Shown: piece after piece, positions 9,264 to 17,859 of the stretch | Layout of the letters: each line of letters opens with the position of its first letter | How positions within the stretch are numbered: position 1 is the first letter of the stretch | Assembly (NCBI GenBank): GCA_946221065.1 | Contig: CAMIIO010000012.1 | Location: 4,153 to 68,152, forward strand | Reading direction: 5' to 3' | Source of the DNA: an uncultured Rothia sp. | GTDB lineage: Bacteria; Actinomycetota; Actinomycetes; Actinomycetales; Micrococcaceae | DNA length: 64,000 nucleotides | Notes under the pieces: generated by a model | The model's input: the letters and a program-made list of their open reading frames with translations, nothing else | Database searches by the model: none | What the model was told of the DNA's origin: nothing | Made by a program: the position numbers and the translations under genes

Positions 9264-10160
9264 ATGCCAGAAGGGCACTCTATTCATCGTTTAGCGCGAC
9301 AAATGAATGATGTATTTGCGGGACAAAAACTGGAAGTCTCCAGCCCTCAAGGCCGGTTTGTTGATGGGGCGAAGTTGCTTGATGGGCAAGTGATGGAACG
9401 TGCCTTTGCGCATGGTAAACATCTCTTCTTAGCCTTTGAGCACCAACGTTTCTTAGATGTTCATCTGGGGATTTATGGAGCCTGGACTTTTGGCGGAGAT
9501 AGCGAATTTGTGGGAGCTTCTAGCATTGGAGCGCCGCGAAAGGTAGGGGAGCGCGAGCAAGGATTTTTGCCTAGCTCTTCCGAAAGTTACCTTGGTCCGC
9601 CTCCACCTACATCAACGGTTCGTGCCCGGCTGGTGAGTGAGCATGGCTGGGCAGATTTAGTAGGCCCTACGGTGTGTCGGGTTCTTACTGTCGCCGAGGT
9701 AGAGTCCGTGCGCGCTCAGCTCGGTCCAGATCCGCTGAACGACGACGCTAGCCCGCAAGATTTTTTGAAAAAAGCTCAGCGTACCGCCCGCCCGATTGGT
9801 GCGGTGCTCATGGATCAAAAAGTAATTTCCGGCGTCGGTAATATTTTTCGTGCTGAATCGCTCTTTCGCTGTGGGGTGAACCCGATGGTTCCGGCAAAAG
9901 AGTTGAGTGAGCAACAACTCCTTGAATTATGGGAAGATAACCGGAAGCTCATGAACATCGGTGTGCGGGTAGGGCGTATTATCACGACGACGCCGCAAGA
10001 CCGCCCCGGTACTCCCGAGGACGAAGCTTGGCCGGAGCATGCAAACTATGTGTATTTGCGGCATGGGAAACCTTGTAGACACTGTGGGGCAGAAGTTCGT
10101 TTAGAGGAGCTTAACGGGAGAAAACTTTACTGGTGTCCGCGGTGCCAGCCTGCCGGGTAA
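9264..10160 (+). CDS. nei: Fpg/Nei family DNA glycosylase (Nei-like)
   Basis: A base-excision-repair glycosylase/AP lyase acting on oxidised bases. The start M-P-E-G-H gives the catalytic Pro2 and Glu3; His5 in this motif points to the Nei2 subgroup instead of MutM (M-P-E-L-P). The H2TH region contains K-V-I-S-G-V-G-N-I-F-R-A-E, with the conserved Asn. A C-terminal zinc finger is visible as C-R-H-C-G ... C-P-R-C-Q. Length is 298 aa. SD GGGGGAGAGG precedes the ATG. It lies downstream of rpiB, probably cotranscribed. Confidence 0.93.
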   Translation: MPEGHSIHRLARQMNDVFAGQKLEVSSPQGRFVDGAKLLDGQVMERAFAHGKHLFLAFEHQRFLDVHLGIYGAWTFGGDSEFVGASSIGAPRKVGEREQGFLPSSSESYLGPPPPTSTVRARLVSEHGWADLVGPTVCRVLTVAEVESVRAQLGPDPLNDDASPQDFLKKAQRTARPIGAVLMDQKVISGVGNIFRAESLFRCGVNPMVPAKELSEQQLLELWEDNRKLMNIGVRVGRIITTTPQDRPGTPEDEAWPEHANYVYLRHGKPCRHCGAEVRLEELNGRKLYWCPRCQPAG

Positions 10161-10268
10161 AAATGAACATCGGGGGAGCGAGACAAAAAATTTTCAAAAA
10201 TCTTCTGTTTCGATTTGACAACACCTATGAGAATTGTGTTTACTATAAAAGTCCCATCCGGACGAAAC

Positions 10269-10339
10269 GGGGATGTAGCTTAATGGTAAAGCCTCAGTCT
10301 TCCAAACTGATTACGCGGGTTCGATTCCCGTCATCCCCT
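10269..10339 (+). tRNA. tRNA-Gly (anticodon TCC)
   Basis: A 71-nt cloverleaf. The acceptor stem GGGGATG pairs with CATCCCC (10332-10338), the anticodon loop CTTCCAA sits in a TCAGT/ACTGA stem, and the T-arm contains GGTTCGATTCC. CCA is not encoded. A terminator hairpin follows immediately. Confidence 0.97.
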
Positions 10340-10349
10340 CTCAATAAAT

Positions 10350-10388
10350 GGCCTGACCTTCGGATGTATCGGAAGGGAAGGCCTTTTT
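10350..10388 (+). terminator. Terminator after tRNA-Gly
   Basis: Hairpin GGCCT..CCTTC / GGAAGG..AGGCC, with two small internal bulges, followed by TTTTT at about 10384-10388. Confidence 0.85.
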
Positions 10389-10512
10389 ATTGTCACTTTC
10401 ATATGTAGCGGTAACACATGGCATAATAAGCCACGCCGCAACTCGCTAAAGCCGGTGAAAGTGGGAAAAAATAAAAAATACCGCTAAACTTTTAGTGCTT
10501 GCGGCATTTTTG

Positions 10513-10587
10513 CGGGGTGTGGCGTAGCTTGGCTAACGCGCCTGCTTTGGGAGCAGGAGATCGCAGGTTCGAATCCTGTCACCCCGA
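10513..10587 (+). tRNA. tRNA-Pro (anticodon TGG)
   Basis: A 75-nt cloverleaf. The acceptor stem CGGGGTG pairs with CACCCCG (10580-10586). The anticodon stem is CCTGC/GCAGG with loop TTTGGGA, so the anticodon is TGG. The T-arm contains GGTTCGAATCC. A hairpin terminator follows. Confidence 0.97.
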
Positions 10588-10600
10588 CATGAAATCACAA

Positions 10601-10629
10601 AACCCGCCGCGTTTAACGGCGGGTTTTTG
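10601..10629 (+). terminator. Terminator after tRNA-Pro
   Basis: Perfect 9-bp stem AACCCGCCG / CGGCGGGTT with a 7-nt loop, followed by a T tract. Confidence 0.9.
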
Positions 10630-10710
10630 TTTTTCATAAGCCCCAAACTTTAGAAGTGGATTACCCAACCGGGTGAATCCGTCCAACTATGTATCAGGAG
10701 ACCCACGGAC

Positions 10711-12021
10711 GTGAAAACTGCCGTCGAGAAGCTCAATCCGACCCTCGCAAAGATCGAGGTCGAGGTTCCTTTCGCTGAGTTCAAGACTTACCTTGACCGC
10801 ACCTACAAGTCTCTGGCTCAGCAGATCCAGGTGCCCGGCTTCCGTAAGGGCAAGACTCCCCGCGCACTCATCGAGCAGCGCGCCGGATTCGATTTCATCG
10901 TCGAAAACGCTCTCAACGAAGGCCTGAACGAGTTCTACCAGCAGGCACTTGCTGAAAATGACCTCACCCCGCTGGCTCAGCCTGAGCTGGATGTTGTGTC
11001 CAAGCCTGAAGAAGGCAACCGTGAGAACGACGTCAAGCTCACTATTGAGGTTACCGTTCGCCCCGAAGTTGAACTGCCTGACTACGAAGGTATCAAGGTT
11101 GAGGTGGCAGCCGTAGAGGTTTCTGAGGAAGACGAGCAGAAGCAGCTTGATGCCCTCCGCTCACGCTTTGGTACCCTCAAGACCGTTGATCGTCCCGCAG
11201 CCGCTGAAGACTTCGTGACTATCAACCTGCACGCTTCCATCGATGGCGAGGAAGTTGACGCCGCTAATGATCTTTCTTACCAGGTGGGCGCAGGTACCAT
11301 GTTGGAAGGCATGGATGAAGCACTAACCGGTTTGTCTGCCGGCGAAGACGCTACCTTTGAAACCAAGCTTGCCGGTGGCGAGCACTCCGGTGAAGAAGCA
11401 ACCGTTAAGGTTGAACTCACCGCTGTGAAGGAACGTGAGCTTCCTGAAGCTGACGATGAATTTGCTCAGCTCGCTTCCGAGTTCGACACCATTGACGAGC
11501 TCAAGGAAGACCTCAAGAAGCAGGCTGCAGACGCAAAAATTGCTGAGCAGGGTGCAGAGGCGCGCGATAAGGTTCTTGAGAAGCTTGTTGAACTCGTTGA
11601 GATTTCCGTGCCCGAGAAGGTTATCGAAGAGCAGCTGAACCAGCACTTCAACAACCCCAATGCAGAAGCAGATCACGACACCGATGAACACCGTGCCGAG
11701 GTTCGTGCCAACGCAGAAGTTGCCTTCAAGAACGAGATGATTCTTGACGCCATCGCCGAAAAGGAAGAGATCGGTGTTGAGCAGGCTGAGCTGATTGACT
11801 ACATCATCACCATGTCTTCTCAGTACGGTATGGATCCCAACCAGTTTGCTCAGATGCTGGACGGTTCCGGCCAGGCTGGCCTCATGGTTGGCGAGGTTCG
11901 CCGTTCCAAGGCTCTGGCTTCAGTGATTGAAAAGGCTGAAATCAAGGACTCTGAGGGCAACGATGTTGACCTTTCCAAGTACTTGGGCGTAGAAGAGGCA
12001 GCGGAAGAGTCTGCTGAGTAA
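10711..12021 (+). CDS. tig: Trigger factor (ribosome-associated chaperone, PPIase)
   Basis: Binds ribosomal protein L23 at the exit tunnel and shields nascent chains. The 436-aa protein shows an N-terminal ribosome-binding domain with the signature G-F-R-K-G-K near residue 45, a central FKBP-type PPIase domain at about 150-245, and a helical C-terminal arm domain ending in an acidic tail. Translation starts at GTG 10711, preceded by CAGGAGACC. It sits about 4.3 kb upstream of clpP1-clpP2-clpX. In many bacteria tig-clpP-clpX are adjacent; here the iron transporter lies between them. It ends at a strong hairpin. Confidence 0.97.
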   Translation: MKTAVEKLNPTLAKIEVEVPFAEFKTYLDRTYKSLAQQIQVPGFRKGKTPRALIEQRAGFDFIVENALNEGLNEFYQQALAENDLTPLAQPELDVVSKPEEGNRENDVKLTIEVTVRPEVELPDYEGIKVEVAAVEVSEEDEQKQLDALRSRFGTLKTVDRPAAAEDFVTINLHASIDGEEVDAANDLSYQVGAGTMLEGMDEALTGLSAGEDATFETKLAGGEHSGEEATVKVELTAVKERELPEADDEFAQLASEFDTIDELKEDLKKQAADAKIAEQGAEARDKVLEKLVELVEISVPEKVIEEQLNQHFNNPNAEADHDTDEHRAEVRANAEVAFKNEMILDAIAEKEEIGVEQAELIDYIITMSSQYGMDPNQFAQMLDGSGQAGLMVGEVRRSKALASVIEKAEIKDSEGNDVDLSKYLGVEEAAEESAE

Positions 12022-12034
12022 TTTTTCTCGCTAG

Positions 12035-12076
12035 AAAGTGGGGCTTCCTCTGATGAGGGAGCCCCACTTTTGTGTT
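12035..12076 (+). terminator. Terminator of tig
   Basis: Long stem AAAGTGGGGCT-TCCTC / GAGG-GAGCCCCACTTT followed by T-rich sequence (TTTTGTGTT). Confidence 0.9.
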
Positions 12077-12132
12077 AATACAATGTAAGAGACGTAACAA
12101 AGCAGTAATTAGGAAATAAAAAGCTTTCGGAA

Positions 12133-12161
12133 TTGAACTTAGGTTATCCTAAGGTTACTCT
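12133..12161 (+). promoter_or_regulatory. Promoter with IdeR/DtxR-type iron box in the spacer
   Basis: The -35-like TTGAAC (12133-12138) and -10-like TACTCT (12156-12161) are separated by 17 bp. That spacer is almost entirely the sequence at 12139-12157, which matches the 19-bp DtxR/IdeR consensus TTAGGTTAGSCTAACCTAA at about 15 positions. Binding of the iron-loaded repressor would block RNA polymerase. This agrees with the downstream siderophore transporter. The regulator is inferred from the motif. Confidence 0.75.
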
Positions 12162-12216
12162 GGTGGAGACACACAACATCGCCCTCAGTGGCCATAAACA
12201 CTCTAAGGACTTGTCT

Positions 12217-13221
12217 ATGTCTCAACGCGCACTGCCCATCGCTACTCTAGCTTTAGCAGCATTACTTGGCATTACCGGATGTGGAGCTAATACCTCTGAA
12301 AATTCCTCCGATACCTCAGCTTCGGCATCATCGACTGCTGGTGAAAATACCCTAAGCCTTGAGGATAACCACGGCACCCAGACCATCACTAAGCCGGTGG
12401 GAAATGTTGCCGTTACCGATAACCGTTCGTTTGAGATTTTGGATCAATGGGATGTAAAGCTGGTTGCTGCACCCAAACCCATCATCCCCTCAACAGTTGA
12501 GAACTATAAGAATGACGACTCAATTGTTGATATTGGTAATCACCGCGAACCTAATTTGGAGCTATTAGCATCGGCTGAACCTGACCTTATTGTTAACGGG
12601 CAGCGCTTCGCCCAACACTATGACGACATCGCTAAGCTTAACCCGGATGCCACTATCGTGGAATTTGAGCCCAGGGATGGTGAAAAACTCGATGAAGAGC
12701 TCAAACGTCAAACTCTTGCTCTTGGGAAAATCTTTGATAAGAATGATGAAGCCCAGCAGCTTGTCGATGACTTTGACGCGGCTTTAGAACGGGCAAAAAA
12801 GGCATACGATCCATCAAAGAAGGTCATGGCGGTGAATGTTTCTGGTGGTGAAATTGGATATATAGCACCAGGGCAGGGACGTTTCTTCGGACCGGTTTTT
12901 GATCTTCTGGATTTTGCACCGGCCTTGGAAGTAGAAAATGCTTCCGATGATCATAAGGGCGATGACATTAGCGTAGAAGCTATCGCAGAAGCTAACCCGG
13001 ATTGGATTCTTGTTCTGGATCGTGACGCCGCGTTGAGCTCGGTAGAGAATGCGGTTCCGGCTGAGCAGGTAATTGAGAACAATGCAGCGCTAAAGAATGT
13101 TAGCGCAGTCAAAGATAAAAACCTGGTATATGCACCCAAAGATACCTACACTAACGAGAACATTATTACCTATACAGAAACCCTTAACTCCCTTGCGGAT
13201 GCCTTTGAAAAAGCTAAATAA
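12217..13221 (+). CDS. Siderophore ABC transporter substrate-binding lipoprotein
   Basis: Captures an iron-siderophore outside the membrane and passes it to the two permeases downstream. The 334-aa protein from ATG 12217 (SD AAGGAC) has a lipoprotein signal with lipobox I-T-G-C and lipidated Cys22, followed by a Ser/Thr/Glu-rich linker. The mature part is a class III periplasmic-binding fold (FatB/YclQ/CeuA-like) with N-L-E-L-L-A-S-A-E-P-D-L-I and V-S-G-G-E-I-G-Y-I-A. An in-frame start at 12133 would lie inside the promoter and spoil the signal peptide. The exact siderophore is unknown; YclQ-like proteins bind petrobactin or catecholates. Confidence 0.92.
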   Translation: MSQRALPIATLALAALLGITGCGANTSENSSDTSASASSTAGENTLSLEDNHGTQTITKPVGNVAVTDNRSFEILDQWDVKLVAAPKPIIPSTVENYKNDDSIVDIGNHREPNLELLASAEPDLIVNGQRFAQHYDDIAKLNPDATIVEFEPRDGEKLDEELKRQTLALGKIFDKNDEAQQLVDDFDAALERAKKAYDPSKKVMAVNVSGGEIGYIAPGQGRFFGPVFDLLDFAPALEVENASDDHKGDDISVEAIAEANPDWILVLDRDAALSSVENAVPAEQVIENNAALKNVSAVKDKNLVYAPKDTYTNENIITYTETLNSLADAFEKAK

Positions 13222-13250
13222 TCGTTCTCAGAATTTCTCCTAGCTAGCAC

Positions 13251-13282
13251 AGAAGCCGCTCTGGCATACCGGAGCGGCTTCT
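13251..13282 (+). terminator. Stem-loop between lipoprotein and permease genes
   Basis: A 14-bp stem (AGAAGCCGCTCTGG / CCGGAGCGGCTTCT, one G-T pair) with a 4-nt loop. No T run follows, so it is more likely an mRNA-stabilising or attenuating hairpin that keeps the binding protein more abundant than the permeases than a full terminator. Confidence 0.7.
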
Positions 13283-13295
13283 AGAGGTCTTTAAA

Positions 13296-14291
13296 TTGAG
13301 TACAACCACAGTAAAGGCACAACAAACGCCTACCAGGAAACCTATGCTTCGGCAGGGGAAGCTTCTTCTCGCTACTCTTGCAGTGCTTGGACTGCTTGCC
13401 GCGTCTTTATTGACGGGAGAGTTTAATATTTTCTCCGGTGAAGCTGGGGCGCAAATGTTTGCCATTAGTCGCATTCCGCGAACGCTCTCCCTTGTTCTTG
13501 CCGGTGCGGCGATGGCGATGTCCGGGTTAGTCATGCAGCTATTGACTCAAAATAAATTTGTGGAACCAACTACTACCGGCACCACTGAGTGGGCTGGGTT
13601 GGGACTGTTAGTAGTTCTTTTCTTCTTCCCGGCTGCAACTATCCTGCAAAAAATGACGGGAGCCGTCGTCTTTGCTTTCGTGGGGGCAATGATTTTCTTT
13701 ATGTTTTTGCGCAGAGTCTCTCTCAAATCCTCGCTTATCGTTCCGATTGTGGGAATTATGTTGGGCTCGGTAGTGAGTTCAGTATCTACATTTTTTGCGC
13801 TTCAAACTGATATGTTGCAAAGCCTGGGGGTCTGGTTCGCAGGAAGTTTTACCTCGGTATATCAGGGGCAATATGAGGTTCTGTGGATAGTACTTGCGGT
13901 GGTGATTGGCGTATTCGTTATGGCAGATCGACTTACGCTAGCCGGCTTGGGGGAAGAATTTTCAACCAATGTGGGTGTGAACTATCAACGAGTTGTGTGG
14001 GCTGGTACTGCTCTTATTGCCATTGCTACCGGGGTGGTAACCGTGGTGGTGGGACAGCTTCCGTTTCTAGGCCTAATTGTTCCGAATATGGTGAGTATAT
14101 TTCGTGGTGATGATTTACGGAGTAACCTTCCGTGGGTCTGCTTATCAGGGATAGCTATTGTGACGGTATGTGATTTGATAGCTCGACTTATCATTGCACC
14201 TTTCGAGATGCCCGTCTCAGTTATTTTAGGTGTGGTAGGTGCGGCTATTTTTATTGCTCTGATTCTGAAAGGGCGTATTCGTGGCCGCTAA
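13296..14291 (+). CDS. Iron-siderophore ABC transporter permease (FecCD family, first)
   Basis: An integral membrane subunit forming half of the translocation channel. The 331-aa protein has about nine hydrophobic segments and the FecCD features R-I-P-R-T-L-S-L-V-L-A-G-A-A-M-A-M-S-G and V-G-Q-L-P-F-L-G-L-I-V-P-N. Translation begins at TTG 13296 with SD AGAGG. It is most like the YclN/FatD type. Its 3' end overlaps the second permease by 11 bp, indicating translational coupling. Confidence 0.93.
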   Translation: MSTTTVKAQQTPTRKPMLRQGKLLLATLAVLGLLAASLLTGEFNIFSGEAGAQMFAISRIPRTLSLVLAGAAMAMSGLVMQLLTQNKFVEPTTTGTTEWAGLGLLVVLFFFPAATILQKMTGAVVFAFVGAMIFFMFLRRVSLKSSLIVPIVGIMLGSVVSSVSTFFALQTDMLQSLGVWFAGSFTSVYQGQYEVLWIVLAVVIGVFVMADRLTLAGLGEEFSTNVGVNYQRVVWAGTALIAIATGVVTVVVGQLPFLGLIVPNMVSIFRGDDLRSNLPWVCLSGIAIVTVCDLIARLIIAPFEMPVSVILGVVGAAIFIALILKGRIRGR

Positions 14292-15357
14292 CCAACAACC
14301 ATTCTGGAAGAAAAGGGGTATTGCAGTATCTGAACCGCCCAGTTCAGTGAGCACGCGCCGGCACGCTGGCTCTTTTGCTACGGTGCGAGATCGTAGGAAA
14401 TACTGGCTACTTTTTATCGTGTTCCTGCTGACCAGTCTGCTGGCAACTATCGGCTTACTCGCCTATAACAACCCCATGCCTTTTGGGACACCTAGATTCT
14501 GGCTGATTGCCGAACGCCGTGCTAATGCAGTAATTGCTATGGCAGTAGTGGCTATCTGTCAGTCGATTGCAACCATAGCTTTTCAAACTGTCACTAATAA
14601 CCGAATTATTACCCCCGGTATTATGGGCTTTCAGTCTCTCTACGTGGCAATTCATACAGCAACCGTTTATTTTTTTGGCGCCACCGGGCTGCTCAACGCC
14701 CGTACCTTTGAAATGTTTATTTTCCAGCTGGTACTCATGGTGGGCTTTAGCTTAGTACTCTTTGCCTGGCTGCTGAGGGGAAAGAATGCCAATATGCATA
14801 CTATGTTGCTGGTAGGAATCGTGATTGGCGGGGGATTAGGTTCGGTATCTACCTTCATGCAGCGTATGCTCACTCCGAGCGAATTTGATGTACTGACCGC
14901 TAGGTTATTTGGCTCGGTGAACAATGCCGACCCCACATACTACCCGGTGGCGGTGCCACTAGTGATAGGGTGCGCCGTCGTGCTGTTTTTGATGGGGCGA
15001 GCCCTTAACACGGTGGCTTTAGGCAGAGATGTGTGTGAAAACCTGGGAGTGTCTTATCAACGCATTAGCATTACCGTTCTAGTTTTGGTTTCTATCCTCA
15101 CGGCAATTTCGACGGCACTCGTCGGTCCCATGATTTTTCTAGGGTTCTTAGTTGCTATGCTCACCTACCAATTCGCTTCAACTTACGATCACCGCTATCT
15201 TTTTCCGCTGTCGGTATTGTTGGCATTTACGGTGCTGACCAGTGCATATTTTTTGATGTATCACGTCTTTAATGCGCAGGGCGTGGTGAGTATCATCATT
15301 GAGCTTGTGGGTGCCTCCGTATTTTTGGTTGTTCTATTGCGAAAGGGCAAACTATGA
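14281..15357 (+). CDS. Iron-siderophore ABC transporter permease (FecCD family, second)
   Basis: The partner permease (358 aa) of the gene before it. After a hydrophilic N-terminus of about 40 residues there are about nine membrane segments. The FecCD-type loop is V-G-P-M-I-F-L-G-F-L-V-A, and the N-terminal region R-R-A-N-A-V-I-A-M-A-V-V-A-I-C-Q-S is diverged from the usual R-x-P-R form, as in YclO/FatC. It begins at GTG 14281 inside the end of the first permease and overlaps the ATPase gene by 4 bp (ATGA), so the three genes are translated as a unit. Confidence 0.92.
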   Translation: MAANQQPFWKKRGIAVSEPPSSVSTRRHAGSFATVRDRRKYWLLFIVFLLTSLLATIGLLAYNNPMPFGTPRFWLIAERRANAVIAMAVVAICQSIATIAFQTVTNNRIITPGIMGFQSLYVAIHTATVYFFGATGLLNARTFEMFIFQLVLMVGFSLVLFAWLLRGKNANMHTMLLVGIVIGGGLGSVSTFMQRMLTPSEFDVLTARLFGSVNNADPTYYPVAVPLVIGCAVVLFLMGRALNTVALGRDVCENLGVSYQRISITVLVLVSILTAISTALVGPMIFLGFLVAMLTYQFASTYDHRYLFPLSVLLAFTVLTSAYFLMYHVFNAQGVVSIIIELVGASVFLVVLLRKGKL

Positions 15358-16109
15358 TTTCTTTGCACGATGTAGCAAAAACGTATTCTGACGAAGTGAG
15401 CATTGGCCCCGTTGACCTTGATATTCCTCGCGGCGGAATTACCGCCCTCATTGGACCCAATGGAGCGGGAAAATCTACTATGCTCACCATGATTGGTAGG
15501 TTATTGGGAATAGACCGGGGAACGATTACGGTTGCGAATATGGATGTTGCGGCCACAAAGTCCAAGGATCTTGCCAAAATTATTTCGATTCTTAAACAAG
15601 AGAATTATTTTATGACAAAACTTACGGTGCGGCAGTTAGTTGGATTTGGCCGTTTTCCTTATTCGCAGGGCAGGCTAACGGGTCAGGACGAGGAAATTAT
15701 TTCCCGCTACATAGATTTTCTGGATTTACGTGAGCTAGAGAACCGTTATCTAGATGAATTATCCGGTGGGCAGCGTCAGCGGGCGTACGTAGCGATGGTG
15801 CTTGCCCAGGAAACAGAGTATGTATTGCTCGATGAGCCGCTCAATAACCTGGATATTGCCCACTCGGTACAGATGATGCACCATTTACACCGTGCCGCTA
15901 CTGAGTTTAACCGCACCATTATTGTGGTGCTCCACGATATTAATTTTGCCGCGCGGTATGCGGACTATATCTGCGCCATGAAGGCAGGCCGCGTGGTGAA
16001 GATGGGCTCGACCAAAGATCTGATGAATAGCTCCCTGCTAACAGAAATCTTCGAAACACCTATCGAGGTCATAGAAATTAACCAAGGATTGCTTGCCTGC
16101 TATCACTAG
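15354..16109 (+). CDS. Iron-siderophore ABC transporter ATP-binding protein
   Basis: Powers siderophore import; cytoplasmic, associated with the two permeases. The 251-aa ABC ATPase has Walker A G-P-N-G-A-G-K-S at residues 34-41, the Q-loop within I-L-K-Q-E-N-Y, signature L-S-G-G-Q-R-Q-R, Walker B V-L-L-D-E-P-L-N-N-L-D and the switch His in V-V-L-H-D-I-N. It is YclP/FepC-like. It is the last gene of the iron operon and overlaps the preceding permease gene by ATGA. Confidence 0.94.
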   Translation: MISLHDVAKTYSDEVSIGPVDLDIPRGGITALIGPNGAGKSTMLTMIGRLLGIDRGTITVANMDVAATKSKDLAKIISILKQENYFMTKLTVRQLVGFGRFPYSQGRLTGQDEEIISRYIDFLDLRELENRYLDELSGGQRQRAYVAMVLAQETEYVLLDEPLNNLDIAHSVQMMHHLHRAATEFNRTIIVVLHDINFAARYADYICAMKAGRVVKMGSTKDLMNSSLLTEIFETPIEVIEINQGLLACYH

Positions 16110-16203
16110 CGCAGATTCGCTACATAGCGGTAGGGACGAGTTCAACCTTGAGTGGCACAGCTTTGTGGGTATAACTCAGCCACTGAGTACAGCCGTGAGC
16201 GTG

Positions 16204-16217
16204 TGCCAACAGCGAAC
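16204..16217 (+). promoter_or_regulatory. Possible ClgR-type operator upstream of clpP1
   Basis: TGCCAACAGCGAAC matches the central and right part of the actinobacterial ClgR consensus (CGCYNANRGCGWWS) at all specified positions except the first C. It lies 96 bp upstream of clpP1. ClgR is the known activator of clpP1P2 in corynebacteria and streptomycetes. The left flank does not fit, so this is a tentative assignment. Confidence 0.35.
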
Positions 16218-16312
16218 TGGGCACACCTACTGCCAACAATTCGATAATCTTCTATTAACCAAATTTTTTATGCACTTCTTGGTGCTATTACAAGGAAAAG
16301 GAAGAAGAATTA

Positions 16313-16942
16313 ATGACGAACATTCTCCCCTTGCCCTCCTTCTCGGCAGGCTCCACACCCACTATGGAAACCCCCATGGGCGGGCAAGACGATTACATTT
16401 ATACTCGCCTGCTAAAAGAACGCATTATCTGGCTGGGTTCCGAAGTACGCGATTCTAACGCAAACCGTATCTGCTCACAGATGTTGCTACTCTCTGCAGA
16501 GGATCCCGAGGCCGATATCTACCTGTACATTAACTCCCCAGGTGGCTCGGTAACTGCCGGCATGGCTATCTACGACACCATGCAGCTTATCCCCAACGAT
16601 GTCGTCACCGTCGTCACCGGTATGGCAGCGTCCATGGGACAGTTCTTGCTCACCGCAGGAGCTCCGGGCAAGCGTTTTGCTACACCCAATGCACGCATCC
16701 TCATGCACCAGCCCTCGGGCGGTATTGGTGGTACTGCTTCCGATATCCGTACCCAGGCGGAGCTGATTTTGGATATGAAGAAGCGTCTTTCGGAGATCAC
16801 CGCTGAGCGCACAGGACAAACCCTCGAAACTATCCTGCGTGATAATGACCGCGACAACTGGTTCACCGCAGAAGAAGGACTTGAATACGGTTTCTTCGAC
16901 CACATTGCTACCACCGCCGGCAGCAAGGTATCCGGTAAGTAA
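16313..16942 (+). CDS. clpP1: ATP-dependent Clp protease proteolytic subunit 1
   Basis: A serine protease subunit that assembles with ClpP2 into a mixed tetradecamer fed by ClpX or ClpC. The 209-aa protein has the catalytic triad Ser107 (G-M-A-A-S-M-G), His132 (M-H-Q-P) and Asp181 (D-R-D-N-W-F). SD AAGGAAAAGGAAGAAG precedes ATG 16313. A 33-bp gap separates it from clpP2, so the two form an operon. In actinobacteria both subunits are normally required and the pair is usually essential. Confidence 0.96.
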   Translation: MTNILPLPSFSAGSTPTMETPMGGQDDYIYTRLLKERIIWLGSEVRDSNANRICSQMLLLSAEDPEADIYLYINSPGGSVTAGMAIYDTMQLIPNDVVTVVTGMAASMGQFLLTAGAPGKRFATPNARILMHQPSGGIGGTASDIRTQAELILDMKKRLSEITAERTGQTLETILRDNDRDNWFTAEEGLEYGFFDHIATTAGSKVSGK

Positions 16943-16975
16943 CCCGTAGCCAAAGACTTCAAGGAGAAAACTTTT

Positions 16976-17653
16976 ATGAACTTCAATCCAGCAACAATGG
17001 CTCCGTCTTATATGCCCACGGACCGTTACGTTCTTCCCAGCTTTGAAGAGCGAACCCCCTACGGATATAAGCGCCAAGATCCCTACGCCAAGCTATTTGA
17101 GGATCGTATTATCTTTCTGGGCACCCAGGTTGACGATGCTTCCGCAGATGACATCATGGCGCAGCTTCTCGTTCTAGAGTCTCAGGACCCAGACCGCGAT
17201 ATTACCCTCTACATTAATTCGCCCGGTGGTTCTTTTACTGCGATGACTGCCATCTATGACACCATCCAGTACATCCGCCCCGAAATTCAGACCGTATGCC
17301 TGGGCCAAGCCGCTTCAGCCGCCGCAGTGTTGCTCGCCGCCGGTACTCCCGGTAAGCGTTTGGCGCTGCCGAACGCTCGGGTGCTCATTCACCAGCCCGC
17401 ACTGGCTGGCCAGCAAGGCGGACAGGCATCTGATATTGAAATTCACGCAAACGAAGTGATGCGTATGCGTGAGTGGACTGCCCAGACACTGGCTTTGCAC
17501 TCCGGTAAGACCTACGAAGAAGTTGACCGCTCCATCGAGCGCGACAATATTCTAACGGCTCAGGCCGCCTTGGAATACGGCTTGGTAGATCAGGTACTTG
17601 AATCGCGTAAGGCCGTGAAACCCAAGATTAACAAAGCAGATGATTACAGCTAA
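16976..17653 (+). CDS. clpP2: ATP-dependent Clp protease proteolytic subunit 2
   Basis: The second ClpP subunit of the heteromeric peptidase. The 225-aa protein has catalytic Ser114 (Q-A-A-S-A), His139 (I-H-Q-P) and Asp190 (E-R-D-N-I). Compared with ClpP1 it has a longer N-terminus beginning M-N-F-N-P-A. SD AAGGAGAAAA precedes the ATG. It lies immediately downstream of clpP1 and is closed by a strong hairpin, which separates it from clpX. Confidence 0.96.
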   Translation: MNFNPATMAPSYMPTDRYVLPSFEERTPYGYKRQDPYAKLFEDRIIFLGTQVDDASADDIMAQLLVLESQDPDRDITLYINSPGGSFTAMTAIYDTIQYIRPEIQTVCLGQAASAAAVLLAAGTPGKRLALPNARVLIHQPALAGQQGGQASDIEIHANEVMRMREWTAQTLALHSGKTYEEVDRSIERDNILTAQAALEYGLVDQVLESRKAVKPKINKADDYS

Positions 17654-17670
17654 GCGGTGAGGTAATCCTC

Positions 17671-17714
17671 GAATCATCGCCACGGTATTGATGTATCGTG
17701 GCGATGATTCTTTA
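17671..17714 (+). terminator. Terminator of clpP1P2
   Basis: Perfect 14-bp stem GAATCATCGCCACG (17671-17684) / CGTGGCGATGATTC (17697-17710) followed by TTTA. Confidence 0.88.
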
Positions 17715-17859
17715 CCGCAAATTGTCTGAATTTTGGTGGGGTATCCACGAAATATTGCAGACTTAAAACGAAAACTTGGTACAAAATTCTCAGGTTTGAG
17801 GTTTCAGCGAATTTTCACGGTAGCCTAGAACGTGAAGAGTCGATGAAAGGAAATTTTGC

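Noticed and set aside
16093..16458. 121-codon open frame overlapping the clpP1 start
   Set aside because: Out of frame with clpP1, covers its promoter region, and has no recognisable domain.
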